Of a DNA stretch of 26,907 nt, positions 9,017 to 16,275 are shown in pieces (the stretch's first letter is position 1; every line of letters starts with the position of its first letter). The translations under genes were made by a program, and so were the position numbers. Origin of the DNA: Porphyromonadaceae bacterium UBA7087 (GTDB taxonomy: Bacteria; Bacteroidota; Bacteroidia; Bacteroidales; Muribaculaceae). The stretch spans positions 1 through 26,907 of the forward strand of contig DKYZ01000012.1 in the NCBI GenBank assembly GCA_002493515.1, read 5' to 3'. Under the pieces are notes generated by a model, which was not told where the DNA came from, did no database searches, and saw only the letters and a list, made by a program, of their open reading frames with translations.

Positions 9017-10510
9017 ATGGACAATACATTCCAGATGGTGGCCAAGACATTCCAGGGGCTTGAGGATGTGCTCAGCGACGAGCTCATCGCCCTGGGGGCC
9101 AAAAATGTAGAAATAGGACTCCGCATGGTCTCTTTCGAGGGAGACAACGAGATCATGTACAAGGCCAACCTCTGTTGCCGCACCGCCCTGAGAATCCTTA
9201 AGCCCATCGTAAAGTTCACGGCCGCCAACACCGACGAGCTTTACGACTGCGTGCGCGACTTCGACTGGGAACAGCTCCTCACCCCAGACTCCACTTTCTG
9301 CGTCGACTCGACAGTCAACAGCAGCGAGTTCACCCACTCCAAGTTTGTGACTTACCGGGTGAAAGACGGAATTGCCGATCATTTCAACGACAAATACGGA
9401 CGCCGCCCCTCCATCCGGCTCAACGGAGCCGACGTGATTCTAAACGTCCACATCTTCGAAGACCGCGTCACCATATCGCTCGACTCCAGCGGAGAGCCCC
9501 TGTGCAAGCGTGGATACAGGCTGGAGCAGACCGACGCGCCCATCAACGAGGTGCTTGCCGCCGGAATCATCCTCAAGACCGGCTGGCGCGGCGACTGTGA
9601 TTTCGCCGACCCGATGTGCGGCTCGGGCACGTTCCTTATCGAGGCCGCCCTGATCGCCGCCAACATCAATCCAGGCATCTACCGCACAAATTTCGCGTTC
9701 GAGCGCTGGCCGGACTTCGACAAGGAGCTTTTCGAGTCGATCTACAACGATGACTCAGAGGAGCGCGAGTTCCATCACAAGATCTACGGTGGCGACATCG
9801 ACCCCGAGGCTGTGGGAATAGCGCGCCGCAACGTGCGCCAGGCCCGTCTCGACGACATGATCGAGATTGAGTGCAAATCCTTCAACGAATGGACGGAAAA
9901 CGCACCGGAAGGCGTGCTCGTCTCCAATCCGCCTTATGGCGAGCGTCTGCGTCCCGAGAATATCGAGGCCCTCTACAAAGGCATCGGCACTACTCTGAAA
10001 ACCTGCTTCAAGGTATGGCACGCATGGCTCATCGGCTACCGCGACGAGCATTTCGACTCCATAGGGCTCAAGCCGTCGGTAAAGATTCCCTTGCTCAACG
10101 GCAACCTGGAGTGCTGCCTGAGGGAATACGTGATTTTCGACGGCTCATATTCCGATTTCCGGGCTGACGGAGGCTCCATCGGCAATCTCGAGCATCAGCG
10201 CGAGCGTGAGCCGAAGAAGATGCGCCATATCAGCGACGATGAATGGAAAAAGGAATCACGCAAATTCGGAGGAGGCCGAAAGGGGGGCTCCGACCGTAAA
10301 TCATCTTCCGACCACCGGAAAGACTACCCCGCCGACCGTAAACGCGACCGCGACTACAAGAAGCGCGAGCCGCGACGCGACAAACGACAGGCGATCGAGG
10401 TCTCCGACAGAGGCCCGAGAATACCGAAATCACAGGAATCCGTCATCTCCAAGGTCTATATGCGCTCCCGCAAGGGATGGAAAAAGGGTCCGGAAGAGGA
10501 GGAAGACTGA
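9017..10510 (+). CDS. THUMP-domain class I SAM-dependent rRNA (guanine-N2) methyltransferase, RlmL/YpsC type
   Basis: Predicted to methylate the N2 of a guanine in 23S rRNA, by family resemblance to YpsC and to the N-terminal half of RlmL. The 497-residue protein has an N-terminal ferredoxin-like/THUMP region (about 1-165). The SAM-binding motif DPMCGSGTFLIEAAL starts at D198, with IYGGDIDPEAVGIARRN after it. The catalytic motif NPPYGER starts at N304. After the catalytic domain, at about residue 385, comes a highly charged low-complexity tail rich in Arg, Lys, Asp and Ser, and then a distinct C-terminal block (RGPRIPKSQ...SKVYMRSRKGWKK). Such a basic tail is likely an RNA-binding extension (inference). 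The exact target base cannot be read from sequence. Confidence 0.9.
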   Translation: MDNTFQMVAKTFQGLEDVLSDELIALGAKNVEIGLRMVSFEGDNEIMYKANLCCRTALRILKPIVKFTAANTDELYDCVRDFDWEQLLTPDSTFCVDSTVNSSEFTHSKFVTYRVKDGIADHFNDKYGRRPSIRLNGADVILNVHIFEDRVTISLDSSGEPLCKRGYRLEQTDAPINEVLAAGIILKTGWRGDCDFADPMCGSGTFLIEAALIAANINPGIYRTNFAFERWPDFDKELFESIYNDDSEEREFHHKIYGGDIDPEAVGIARRNVRQARLDDMIEIECKSFNEWTENAPEGVLVSNPPYGERLRPENIEALYKGIGTTLKTCFKVWHAWLIGYRDEHFDSIGLKPSVKIPLLNGNLECCLREYVIFDGSYSDFRADGGSIGNLEHQREREPKKMRHISDDEWKKESRKFGGGRKGGSDRKSSSDHRKDYPADRKRDRDYKKREPRRDKRQAIEVSDRGPRIPKSQESVISKVYMRSRKGWKKGPEEEED

Positions 10511-10535
10511 AAACATACCTATGAACTGACAGCCC

Positions 10536-11813
10536 ATGAAAGATCTTCTTGACATACTCGTGCTCGGCGACGGCGGCAGGGAAGCCGCCATCGTCTGGAA
10601 GCTGAGACAAAGCCGCAGGGTGAGCAGAATCCACTGCGCGCCGCGTCCATACTTCGGCGCCACGCATGCCGTCGGCCTCGATCCGTTTGATTTTGCCGAA
10701 GTGGCCAATTACGTAGCCGTCAATGGCATTGACCTTGTCATTCCCGGCAACGAGAACATCATCGCGGCCGGCATTGCCGATTTCCTCGAGCCGCTCGGAG
10801 TGAAGGTCATCGCGCCCTCGCGCCAGTGTGCGGCTCTGGAAAGCAGCAAGGAATATGCCAAGGAGTTCATGAGCCGCCACGCAATCCCCACAGCCCGGTT
10901 CATGACCGTCACCACCGACTGGCTCGACGAGGGGATGAACTTCCTCGACTCGCTGAAGCCGCCGTATGTGCTGAAGGCCGACGGCCTGGCCCATGGCAAG
11001 GGCGTGATCCTGTGTCATTCGCTCGCCGACGCCAAAGACACCCTCTCGGATATGCTGGAGGGGCTTTTCGGAGAGGCCTCCTCCACGGTAATCATCGAGG
11101 AGTTTATAGCGGGGCGCGAATGCTCCGTCTTTCTGGCGGTCGACGGCGAGGACTATATCTTCCTCCCGACGGCACGCGACTACAAGCAGCTGCGTGACAA
11201 CAACGATGCCCCGAACACCGCCGGCATGGGAGCGGTGTCGCCGGTGCCTTACGCCGGGCAGGAGTTTCTTGAGAAAGTGGAGAAACGCATCGTGATCCCG
11301 ACCCTGAGGGGCCTGAAGGAGGAGGGGCTCGACTATCGCGGCTTCCTATTCCTCGGAGTCATGGAGCTCGAAGGAGAGCCATTGCTGATAGAATACAACG
11401 TGCGTCTGGGCGACCCGGAGGCGGAGGTTGTGCTTCCCCGGATGAAGAGCGATTTCGTGGATCTTCTCGAAGGGATAGCAGACCGTACTCTGGCCGTGAA
11501 ACGTATCGTGGAGTCCGATCTCGCGTGCGCGGCTGTCGTGGCTTGCGCCGAAGGTTATCCGGGACCGGCACGCACCGGCGACGAGATAACAGGGCTTGCG
11601 TCGATAAAAGACGACTGCCTGATTTTCCCCGGAGCGATGAAACGCGACGACGAGGGGCGTTATATAACATCCGGAGGCCGTGTCATCACTCTCGCCTCGC
11701 TCGCGGCCGATATTCCGGAAGCCCTCACGAGAGTCTACGAGTGTGTCGACAGGATATCTTTCCAGGGTAAATACGTCAGAGCAGACATCGGCTCGGGCAT
11801 TAACAACATATAA
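10536..11813 (+). CDS. purD: Phosphoribosylamine--glycine ligase PurD (GARS)
   Basis: ATP-grasp enzyme of de novo purine synthesis that joins glycine to 5-phosphoribosylamine. The 425-residue length is normal. The N-terminal domain begins LVLGDGGREAAIVWKL-like (LDILVLGDGGREAAI). The ATP-grasp region has KADGLAHGKGV at about 147-157, DYKQLRDNNDAPNTAGMGA and the metal-binding EYNVRLGDPEAEVVLPR segment, which fit GARS of Bacteroidetes. Two normally well-kept positions differ: the usual GREHA is GREAA, and the usual GPExPL stretch reads GNENII (about 67-72). The enzyme is still probably active. It is preceded by an ACTGACA heptamer 3 nt before the spacer to its ATG and followed 11 nt later by a membrane protein gene. 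Confidence 0.93.
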   Translation: MKDLLDILVLGDGGREAAIVWKLRQSRRVSRIHCAPRPYFGATHAVGLDPFDFAEVANYVAVNGIDLVIPGNENIIAAGIADFLEPLGVKVIAPSRQCAALESSKEYAKEFMSRHAIPTARFMTVTTDWLDEGMNFLDSLKPPYVLKADGLAHGKGVILCHSLADAKDTLSDMLEGLFGEASSTVIIEEFIAGRECSVFLAVDGEDYIFLPTARDYKQLRDNNDAPNTAGMGAVSPVPYAGQEFLEKVEKRIVIPTLRGLKEEGLDYRGFLFLGVMELEGEPLLIEYNVRLGDPEAEVVLPRMKSDFVDLLEGIADRTLAVKRIVESDLACAAVVACAEGYPGPARTGDEITGLASIKDDCLIFPGAMKRDDEGRYITSGGRVITLASLAADIPEALTRVYECVDRISFQGKYVRADIGSGINNI

Positions 11814-11824
11814 AACGGACAGTC

Positions 11825-12805
11825 TTGGATTTTGGAGTAAAAAGGAAATCCCTCGGAAGCCCCGGGCTTGCGCTTGCAGTGGCGCTTACGGTAGCCATGT
11901 GCGCGCTCTCGTTTCTGTTCATGCCTGACAACAAGCTCCAGGGTGAGCTCGGCATCTGTCTTCCGTCGCCCAACAAATGGGACATCATACCCCTCTGGTC
12001 GGCATTGATCGACATGGCAGTCATCCTGTGCATGGGCATGGGACTGTATTTCCTTAACAAGCATTTCAATTTCGTAAAGACCACCGACAACGTCATAATG
12101 GCCGCGTTTCTGGTGATGGTGGCTTCGAATCCCTGGATCAGCCGGGGGGTGAACTCATCCGTTGCCATATGCGCCGTCAACATGGGGGCCTGCGCGCTCA
12201 TATTCGACACGTATAAGAAGACCAACGCCACCCAGGAGCTCTTCATAGTGGCCACGCTGCTATCGGTAGGGTCGATGGTGCAATATGCCTTTCTGCCCTT
12301 CACAGCAGCCTATCTCGCGGCGGCAGCGCTGATGAAGGTTTTCCGTTTCAAGGAGGTTATGGCATTCATTCTCGGCCTTATCGCCCCTTACTGGGTAGGA
12401 ATAGGACTGGGGCTGATTCCACTGTCAAGCTTCAGGCTACCGGAATTTTCCAACCTATTCTATGATTTCGCCCCTCCCGCCGACATCTTCATCCTCCTGC
12501 TCAACCTCGGGATAACAATCCTGTGGGCTTTCGTGGCGGGCATGAACGTCTCCCTCAAGCTCTATGCCGGCAATTCCCGGGTGCTGGCGATGAACAATGT
12601 CATCAATCTGCTCGGCATTGTGGCGGTGATAGGGATTGTGGCCGATTTCAACAACATGTTCGCCTATTGCGCCACCCTGTATCTATGCGCGGCGGTGGTT
12701 ATGGCGAATGTCTTCGCCCTCTGGCATTTCCGCAAGGCATGGATTCCGCTGCTTGCCGTCGCGCTGATATATATCATTCTTTTCATCCTCACGCTGACAA
12801 TGTGA
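11825..12805 (+). CDS. Polytopic inner-membrane protein of unknown function
   Basis: The 326-residue product is almost entirely hydrophobic, with about ten predicted membrane segments from residue 14 to the C-terminus (for example LALAVALTVAMCALSFLF, LIDMAVILCMGMGLYF, VINLLGIVAVIGIVADF and LLAVALIYIILFILTL). I recognise no catalytic or transport motif. The start is a TTG, 11 nt after the purD stop. The first in-frame ATG (11897) would begin in the middle of the first membrane helix, so TTG is preferred despite being unusual here. The gene sits between purD and pdxB, probably co-transcribed with them. An uncharacterised membrane protein next to these genes seems familiar from Bacteroidales genomes, but I cannot name a family with confidence. 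Confidence 0.75.
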   Translation: MDFGVKRKSLGSPGLALAVALTVAMCALSFLFMPDNKLQGELGICLPSPNKWDIIPLWSALIDMAVILCMGMGLYFLNKHFNFVKTTDNVIMAAFLVMVASNPWISRGVNSSVAICAVNMGACALIFDTYKKTNATQELFIVATLLSVGSMVQYAFLPFTAAYLAAAALMKVFRFKEVMAFILGLIAPYWVGIGLGLIPLSSFRLPEFSNLFYDFAPPADIFILLLNLGITILWAFVAGMNVSLKLYAGNSRVLAMNNVINLLGIVAVIGIVADFNNMFAYCATLYLCAAVVMANVFALWHFRKAWIPLLAVALIYIILFILTLTM

Positions 12806-12844
12806 GCGCGGTAGATAATTTTCTTAAAATCACCAACAGAGAAT

Positions 12845-13861
12845 ATGCGTCCCAAGATACTCATAGACTGCTACATACCTTACATTGAGGGAAGGCTGGA
12901 GCCTTTCGCCGACATCGAATACCTGCAACCGCGCGATTTCACGCCGGAAAAGGTGAAAGACGCCGACGGCCTCATCATTCGCACGCGCACGCGTTGCGAC
13001 AGCTCCCTTCTTGAAGGCTCCAGGGTGCGGTTCATCGCCACAGCCACTATCGGAGCCGACCATATCGACATGCCATGGTGCAGGAAAGCGGGCATAACGG
13101 CCCTCAACTCAGCGGGCTGCAATGCCCCGGCCGTGGCGCAGTATGTATGGACAGCCCTTCACCACGAGGGATTCTGTCCCGACAAAGGTATGACTCTCGG
13201 CATAATAGGCTACGGGCACATAGGGCAGATTGTGGCCGACTGGGGCAACAAGCTTCCCGAAGGATGCCGGATACTCATATGCGACCCCCCGCGTCAGGAG
13301 GGGGGCATGAGGGATGTGGATTACCGCCCCATGGAGGAGATTCTGCGCTCATGCGACGCCATCACGCTGCACGTCCCGTATACCAAAGCAGGGCCACACG
13401 CCACCCATCATCTCATAGGACGCAAGGAGCTTGAAATGCTTGGCGAGGGAGCCGTGCTCATCAATGCATCACGCGGGCCTGTGGTTGACAACGAGGCCTG
13501 GCGGAAGCACCTCGCGCAGAAACGCACCAGGGCGGTGATAGACACCTGGGAGGGTGAGCCGAACATCGACCAGGGTCTTCTTCCACTTGCCGACATAGCC
13601 ACTCCCCACATAGCCGGCTACTCGCTGCAGGGCAAACACCGCGCGGCACGTATGTGTCTGGAGGCGGCCGGAAAGTTTTTCGGCTTCTCTCCCGACCTCA
13701 ACGGTCTCACCGGGCCGTATGTGGCTCCCGGGAAGACCTCCGTGGAGACCATAGCCTCCTCCTACGACATAATGGCTGACGACCGCAGTCTGCGGCAGAA
13801 TCCGGACTCTCTTGAGAGACTGCGCGACAATTATCATTACCGACAGGAAACCGTGTTCTGA
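12845..13861 (+). CDS. pdxB: Erythronate-4-phosphate dehydrogenase PdxB
   Basis: NAD-dependent D-isomer 2-hydroxyacid dehydrogenase that oxidises 4-phosphoerythronate in the DXP-dependent pathway to pyridoxal phosphate. The 338-residue product shows the N-terminal catalytic lobe (PKILIDCYIPYIEGRLEPFA) and the ATIGADHIDMPWC segment. The NAD-binding GIIGYGHIGQIVADWG starts at about residue 118. The active-site Arg is in NASRGPVVDNEAW and the His in ATPHIAGYSLQGK. TPHIAGYSLQGK is particularly typical of PdxB compared with SerA-like relatives. The dimerisation C-terminal domain is present but short. The stop overlaps the region 1 nt before the next gene's ATG, so the two are tightly coupled. Confidence 0.93.
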   Translation: MRPKILIDCYIPYIEGRLEPFADIEYLQPRDFTPEKVKDADGLIIRTRTRCDSSLLEGSRVRFIATATIGADHIDMPWCRKAGITALNSAGCNAPAVAQYVWTALHHEGFCPDKGMTLGIIGYGHIGQIVADWGNKLPEGCRILICDPPRQEGGMRDVDYRPMEEILRSCDAITLHVPYTKAGPHATHHLIGRKELEMLGEGAVLINASRGPVVDNEAWRKHLAQKRTRAVIDTWEGEPNIDQGLLPLADIATPHIAGYSLQGKHRAARMCLEAAGKFFGFSPDLNGLTGPYVAPGKTSVETIASSYDIMADDRSLRQNPDSLERLRDNYHYRQETVF

Positions 13862-13862
13862 T

Positions 13863-14531
13863 ATGGCAGCCGGAAAGAAAAAGTATTATGTGGTATGGGC
13901 AGGAAGGATTCCCGGCATTTACGACGACTGGCGCGACGCCAAGGAGCAGATAGACAATTACCCTAATCCGCGCTACAAGGGATTCACATCGGCTGCCGAG
14001 GCCGCCGAGGCGTTCCGCAAGGGTATGCCTGACAGCGCCAAGGCGTCGCTCGGTGATTTTCTGGCCAGGGCGGGGCAGCGTTCCCTTCCGAAGGCCGGGC
14101 AACCGGACTATATGACCATTCCGGAGGTGGACCTGAACGCATGGGCGGTTGACGCCTCCTGCATGGGGAATCCGGGGATCATGGAATACCAGGGGGTGGA
14201 GCTGATGACGGGACGCACGCTTTTCCGCGTAGGACCCTTTCCTGACGCCACCAACAATATCGGCGAGTTTCTCGCCATAGTCCACGCTATGGCCCTGATG
14301 GAGCGAGAGGGAACACTCCACAACATATATTCCGACTCTGTATCGGGCATGGCCTGGGTAAGAAACCGCAAGATCAAGACGCAGCTGAAACCCACTGAGA
14401 AGAACCGCAAGGTGTTCGAGCTTATGGCGCGCGCCATAGCTTGGCTAAACTCCCATCAATACCGAGGGAAGGTGATGAAATGGCAGACAGACCTCTGGGG
14501 GGAGATTCCGGCTGATTTCGGACGCAAATAA
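13863..14531 (+). CDS. Viroplasmin-domain ribonuclease H family protein
   Basis: Predicted RNase H that degrades RNA in RNA-DNA hybrids. The 222-residue protein begins with a viroplasmin-like hybrid-binding module (YYVVWAGRIPGIYDDWRDAK, then YKGFTSAAEAAEAF; about residues 8-55). A linker leads to an RNase H fold. Its acidic residues are visible in VDASCMGNPG, NNIGEFLAIVHAM and IYSDSVSGMAWV, with a final Asp in WGEIPADFGRK. The order Asp-Glu-Asp-Asp matches the catalytic set. The ATG at 13863 (2 nt after the pdxB stop codon begins to end) was chosen over an upstream in-frame ATG at 13812 that lies inside pdxB, because the viroplasmin domain begins directly after 13863. Confidence 0.9.
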   Translation: MAAGKKKYYVVWAGRIPGIYDDWRDAKEQIDNYPNPRYKGFTSAAEAAEAFRKGMPDSAKASLGDFLARAGQRSLPKAGQPDYMTIPEVDLNAWAVDASCMGNPGIMEYQGVELMTGRTLFRVGPFPDATNNIGEFLAIVHAMALMEREGTLHNIYSDSVSGMAWVRNRKIKTQLKPTEKNRKVFELMARAIAWLNSHQYRGKVMKWQTDLWGEIPADFGRK

Positions 14532-14542
14532 CCATTGGAAGG

Positions 14543-15499
14543 ATGCCTCTGATAACCCATAACGAGAAGGAGGGTATCCGCACGCTGCTGATTTCCTCCG
14601 GAGCTGCGGCGGTAGGCTTCGCCAGGGCCGGAAGCATTACTGAGGAGCGGAGCATTCTGTTCAGGCGGTGGGTTGAAAGCGGAAGCGCGGCGGGAATGGA
14701 CTATATGCGTCGCCACACGCCACTGCGCGACACGACGGAAAGTGTGCTGCCGGGTGCTGCGACAGTGATATCCATGGCTTTCGGCTACGCCTCTGAGGCG
14801 GAGCGTGACCCGGCCCTCCCCTCGGTATCGAGATACGCCTGGGGTCAGGACTATCATGATGTTCTTCGGGAGGCGTTGAAGGAAAGTGTCGGGAAGCTGA
14901 CGGAAATATATCCCGGCGCAGGTTTCAGGATATGTATCGACTCGGCTCCCGTTGACGAACGTTACTGGGCGCTTGAGGCCGGTATCGGTATCCGGGGCAG
15001 AAACGGCTCTGTAATCGTCGGTGGATGCGGAGGGTATAATTTCCTTGTCGAGCTGCTGACGACGCTTGAAATCGAGCCTGACGACCCTTCACGGGGATTA
15101 TGCGAAGATTGCGGAGCTTGTCTGAAGGCGTGTCCTACCGGTGCGTTGCAGCCGGACGGCACGATCGACTGCCGCCGCTGCCTCAGCTATCTCACCATCG
15201 AGCACCGGGACGACTGGGACGCTGTCGGCACCGAGGCCATGCGCACTCCGGCTGGCCTGCATACGCTCTTCGGCTGCGACATATGTCTGCGGGTATGCCC
15301 CCACAACCGCCACTCCGACGAAAGCAAAACCATCGCTTTGCTCCGCCCTTCCGGAACCACGCTCTCCCTCACCGCGCAGGAAGTGCTCTCCATGAGCCGC
15401 GAGCGATTCAACGCTCTCCTCAAAGGCACACCCCTGCGCCGCGCCCGCCACGAAGGCCTCCTCCGCAACGCCCGCAACACCCTATATATTAAACCCTAA
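14543..15499 (+). CDS. queG: Epoxyqueuosine reductase QueG
   Basis: Cobalamin- and iron-sulfur-dependent enzyme that performs the last step of queuosine synthesis, reducing epoxyqueuosine to queuosine in tRNA. The 318-residue product has the conserved DSAPVDERYWA motif with the catalytic Asp and the GIGIRGRNGSVIV segment. Two [4Fe-4S] centres follow: CEDCGACLKACPTGAL starting at C187, then CRRC with GCDICLRVCPHN. The length is at the short end of the family; the C-terminal HEAT-like region of larger QueG proteins is reduced to a few helices ending ARHEGLLRNARNTLYIKP. It starts 11 nt after the RNase H gene. It is the last backbone gene before the AT-rich accessory island. Confidence 0.94.
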   Translation: MPLITHNEKEGIRTLLISSGAAAVGFARAGSITEERSILFRRWVESGSAAGMDYMRRHTPLRDTTESVLPGAATVISMAFGYASEAERDPALPSVSRYAWGQDYHDVLREALKESVGKLTEIYPGAGFRICIDSAPVDERYWALEAGIGIRGRNGSVIVGGCGGYNFLVELLTTLEIEPDDPSRGLCEDCGACLKACPTGALQPDGTIDCRRCLSYLTIEHRDDWDAVGTEAMRTPAGLHTLFGCDICLRVCPHNRHSDESKTIALLRPSGTTLSLTAQEVLSMSRERFNALLKGTPLRRARHEGLLRNARNTLYIKP

Positions 15500-15543
15500 A
15501 ATTATTTTCAACTAAATATTCTACAAAATCATATACATCTCAC

Positions 15544-15843
15544 CTATTTAAAATGTATTTGTTCACACTTTTGCCCTATTGCCCGCAAAGCGTCCTCCAA
15601 CGAGGTTTCCTTATTCAGTTTTAGCTTTGCCCTCAATCTGTATCTGCTTTTAACTACGGATGACTGTTCCACACCGAGCATATTAGCTATCTGTCTGTTA
15701 GTCATCACCATAAGGATATACGATGCCAGTTTTACCTGACCCTCCGACAAATTGTCACATATATTTTTTTAAGTTCATTTACAAAATTAGGATTTATCTT
15801 CTCATGAATCTCCTGAAACGTCTCAAACTCTGATTTATCAGCT
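15544..15843 (-). pseudogene. Remnant of a LuxR-type HTH regulator, frameshifted and 5'-truncated
   Basis: On the minus strand an open 68-codon frame (stop at 15544) encodes a LuxR-like helix-turn-helix: LSEGQVKLASYILMVMTNRQ, then IANMLGVEQSSVVKSRYRLR. Immediately upstream, in a different frame, lies SEFETFQEIHEKINPNFVNE followed by LKK, which is the sequence expected directly before such a domain in Bacteroidales regulators. The two frames meet at a run of seven A (plus-strand T-run 15764-15770). Adding one A would join them as ELKK-NICDN-LSEGQ. The homology stops near 15840, where an unrelated recombinase fragment begins on the other strand, so the N-terminal sensory part is missing. This looks like a dead gene; the homopolymer shift could also be a sequencing error, but the truncation would remain. 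Confidence 0.72.
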
Positions 15844-16137
15844 ATGTACACTTTCAGACTACTTGAGATAATCCCGGATGTGCGCTACATTTACGAGCCG
15901 GAAACCGACCTCAACGGCAATGTCATCGTGCCACGCTACGAATGTGTGACGAGCCACATTGCCCGACGCACCGGCATCACGAACATGTATCTCAGCCACA
16001 AGTACACCATCCTCCAGATGATGCACGTCAGCGGCCATAAGACGCAAAAGACTTTCATGGACTACATCAAGCTATCCTCAGAGGAGATAGCCGACGAAAT
16101 CGCCGCCATGTCGAAAAAGGACATCGAGATGTGGTAA
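15844..16137 (+). pseudogene. C-terminal fragment of a tyrosine recombinase (integrase)
   Basis: The 97-codon frame reads like the last third of a Bacteroidales phage/transposon integrase. The box II region is SHIARRTGITNMYL with the catalytic Arg. ILQMMHVSGHKTQKTFMDYI follows, with the catalytic His and the Tyr nucleophile, then KLSSEEIADEIAAM. The first part of the protein, including the SAM-like DNA-binding domain and the first catalytic Arg, is absent. Upstream in the same frame a stop occurs at 15814, only nine codons before the ATG. It is therefore a remnant rather than a working recombinase. It marks a past insertion at this site, next to the LuxR-type remnant. Confidence 0.8.
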
Positions 16138-16155
16138 AGAGGGATATGAGACCAT

Positions 16156-16194
16156 ACTCCAAAAAAAATGGACATTTGCCCATTTTTTTGGAGT
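16156..16194. promoter_or_regulatory. Upstream compound palindrome (candidate operator O1)
   Basis: Imperfect 39-bp inverted repeat: ACTCCA (16156-16161), an A-run, core TGGACATTTGCCCA (16169-16182), a T-run, and TGGAGT (16189-16194). It ends 5 bp before the -33 box of the ATPase promoter. Outer half-sites and core match the second palindrome at 16233-16270. Confidence 0.65.
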
Positions 16195-16199
16195 AGATA

Positions 16200-16231
16200 T
16201 TTGGAGGAGCAAAATAAAATGATTACTTTTG
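16200..16231 (+). promoter_or_regulatory. Bacteroidetes-type promoter of the DUF4143 ATPase gene
   Basis: TTTG at 16200-16203, a 20-nt spacer and TACTTTTG at 16224-16231 match the housekeeping consensus of Bacteroidetes (TTTG, 19-21 nt, TAnnTTTG) exactly. Transcription would be expected to begin around 16236-16240, within the downstream palindrome, about 36-40 nt before the start codon. Confidence 0.75.
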
Positions 16232-16232
16232 C

Positions 16233-16270
16233 ATTCCAGAAATCTGGCCAAATGGCCAACGTTTTGGAAT
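16233..16270. promoter_or_regulatory. Downstream compound palindrome (candidate operator O2)
   Basis: Symmetric 38-bp inverted repeat: ATTCCA (16233-16238), 6 nt, TGGCCA (16245-16250), AA, TGGCCA (16253-16258), 6 nt, TGGAAT (16265-16270). It begins 1 bp after the -7 box and ends 5 bp before the ATG, so a bound protein would cover the start of transcription and the 5' leader. The core TGGCCAAATGGCCA matches O1's core at 11 of 14 positions. Confidence 0.7.
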
Positions 16271-16275
16271 AGAAT

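Noticed and set aside
13812..13862. Upstream start for the viroplasmin/RNase H gene
   Set aside because: It lies inside pdxB and adds residues before the viroplasmin domain; ATG at 13863 follows the pdxB stop directly.
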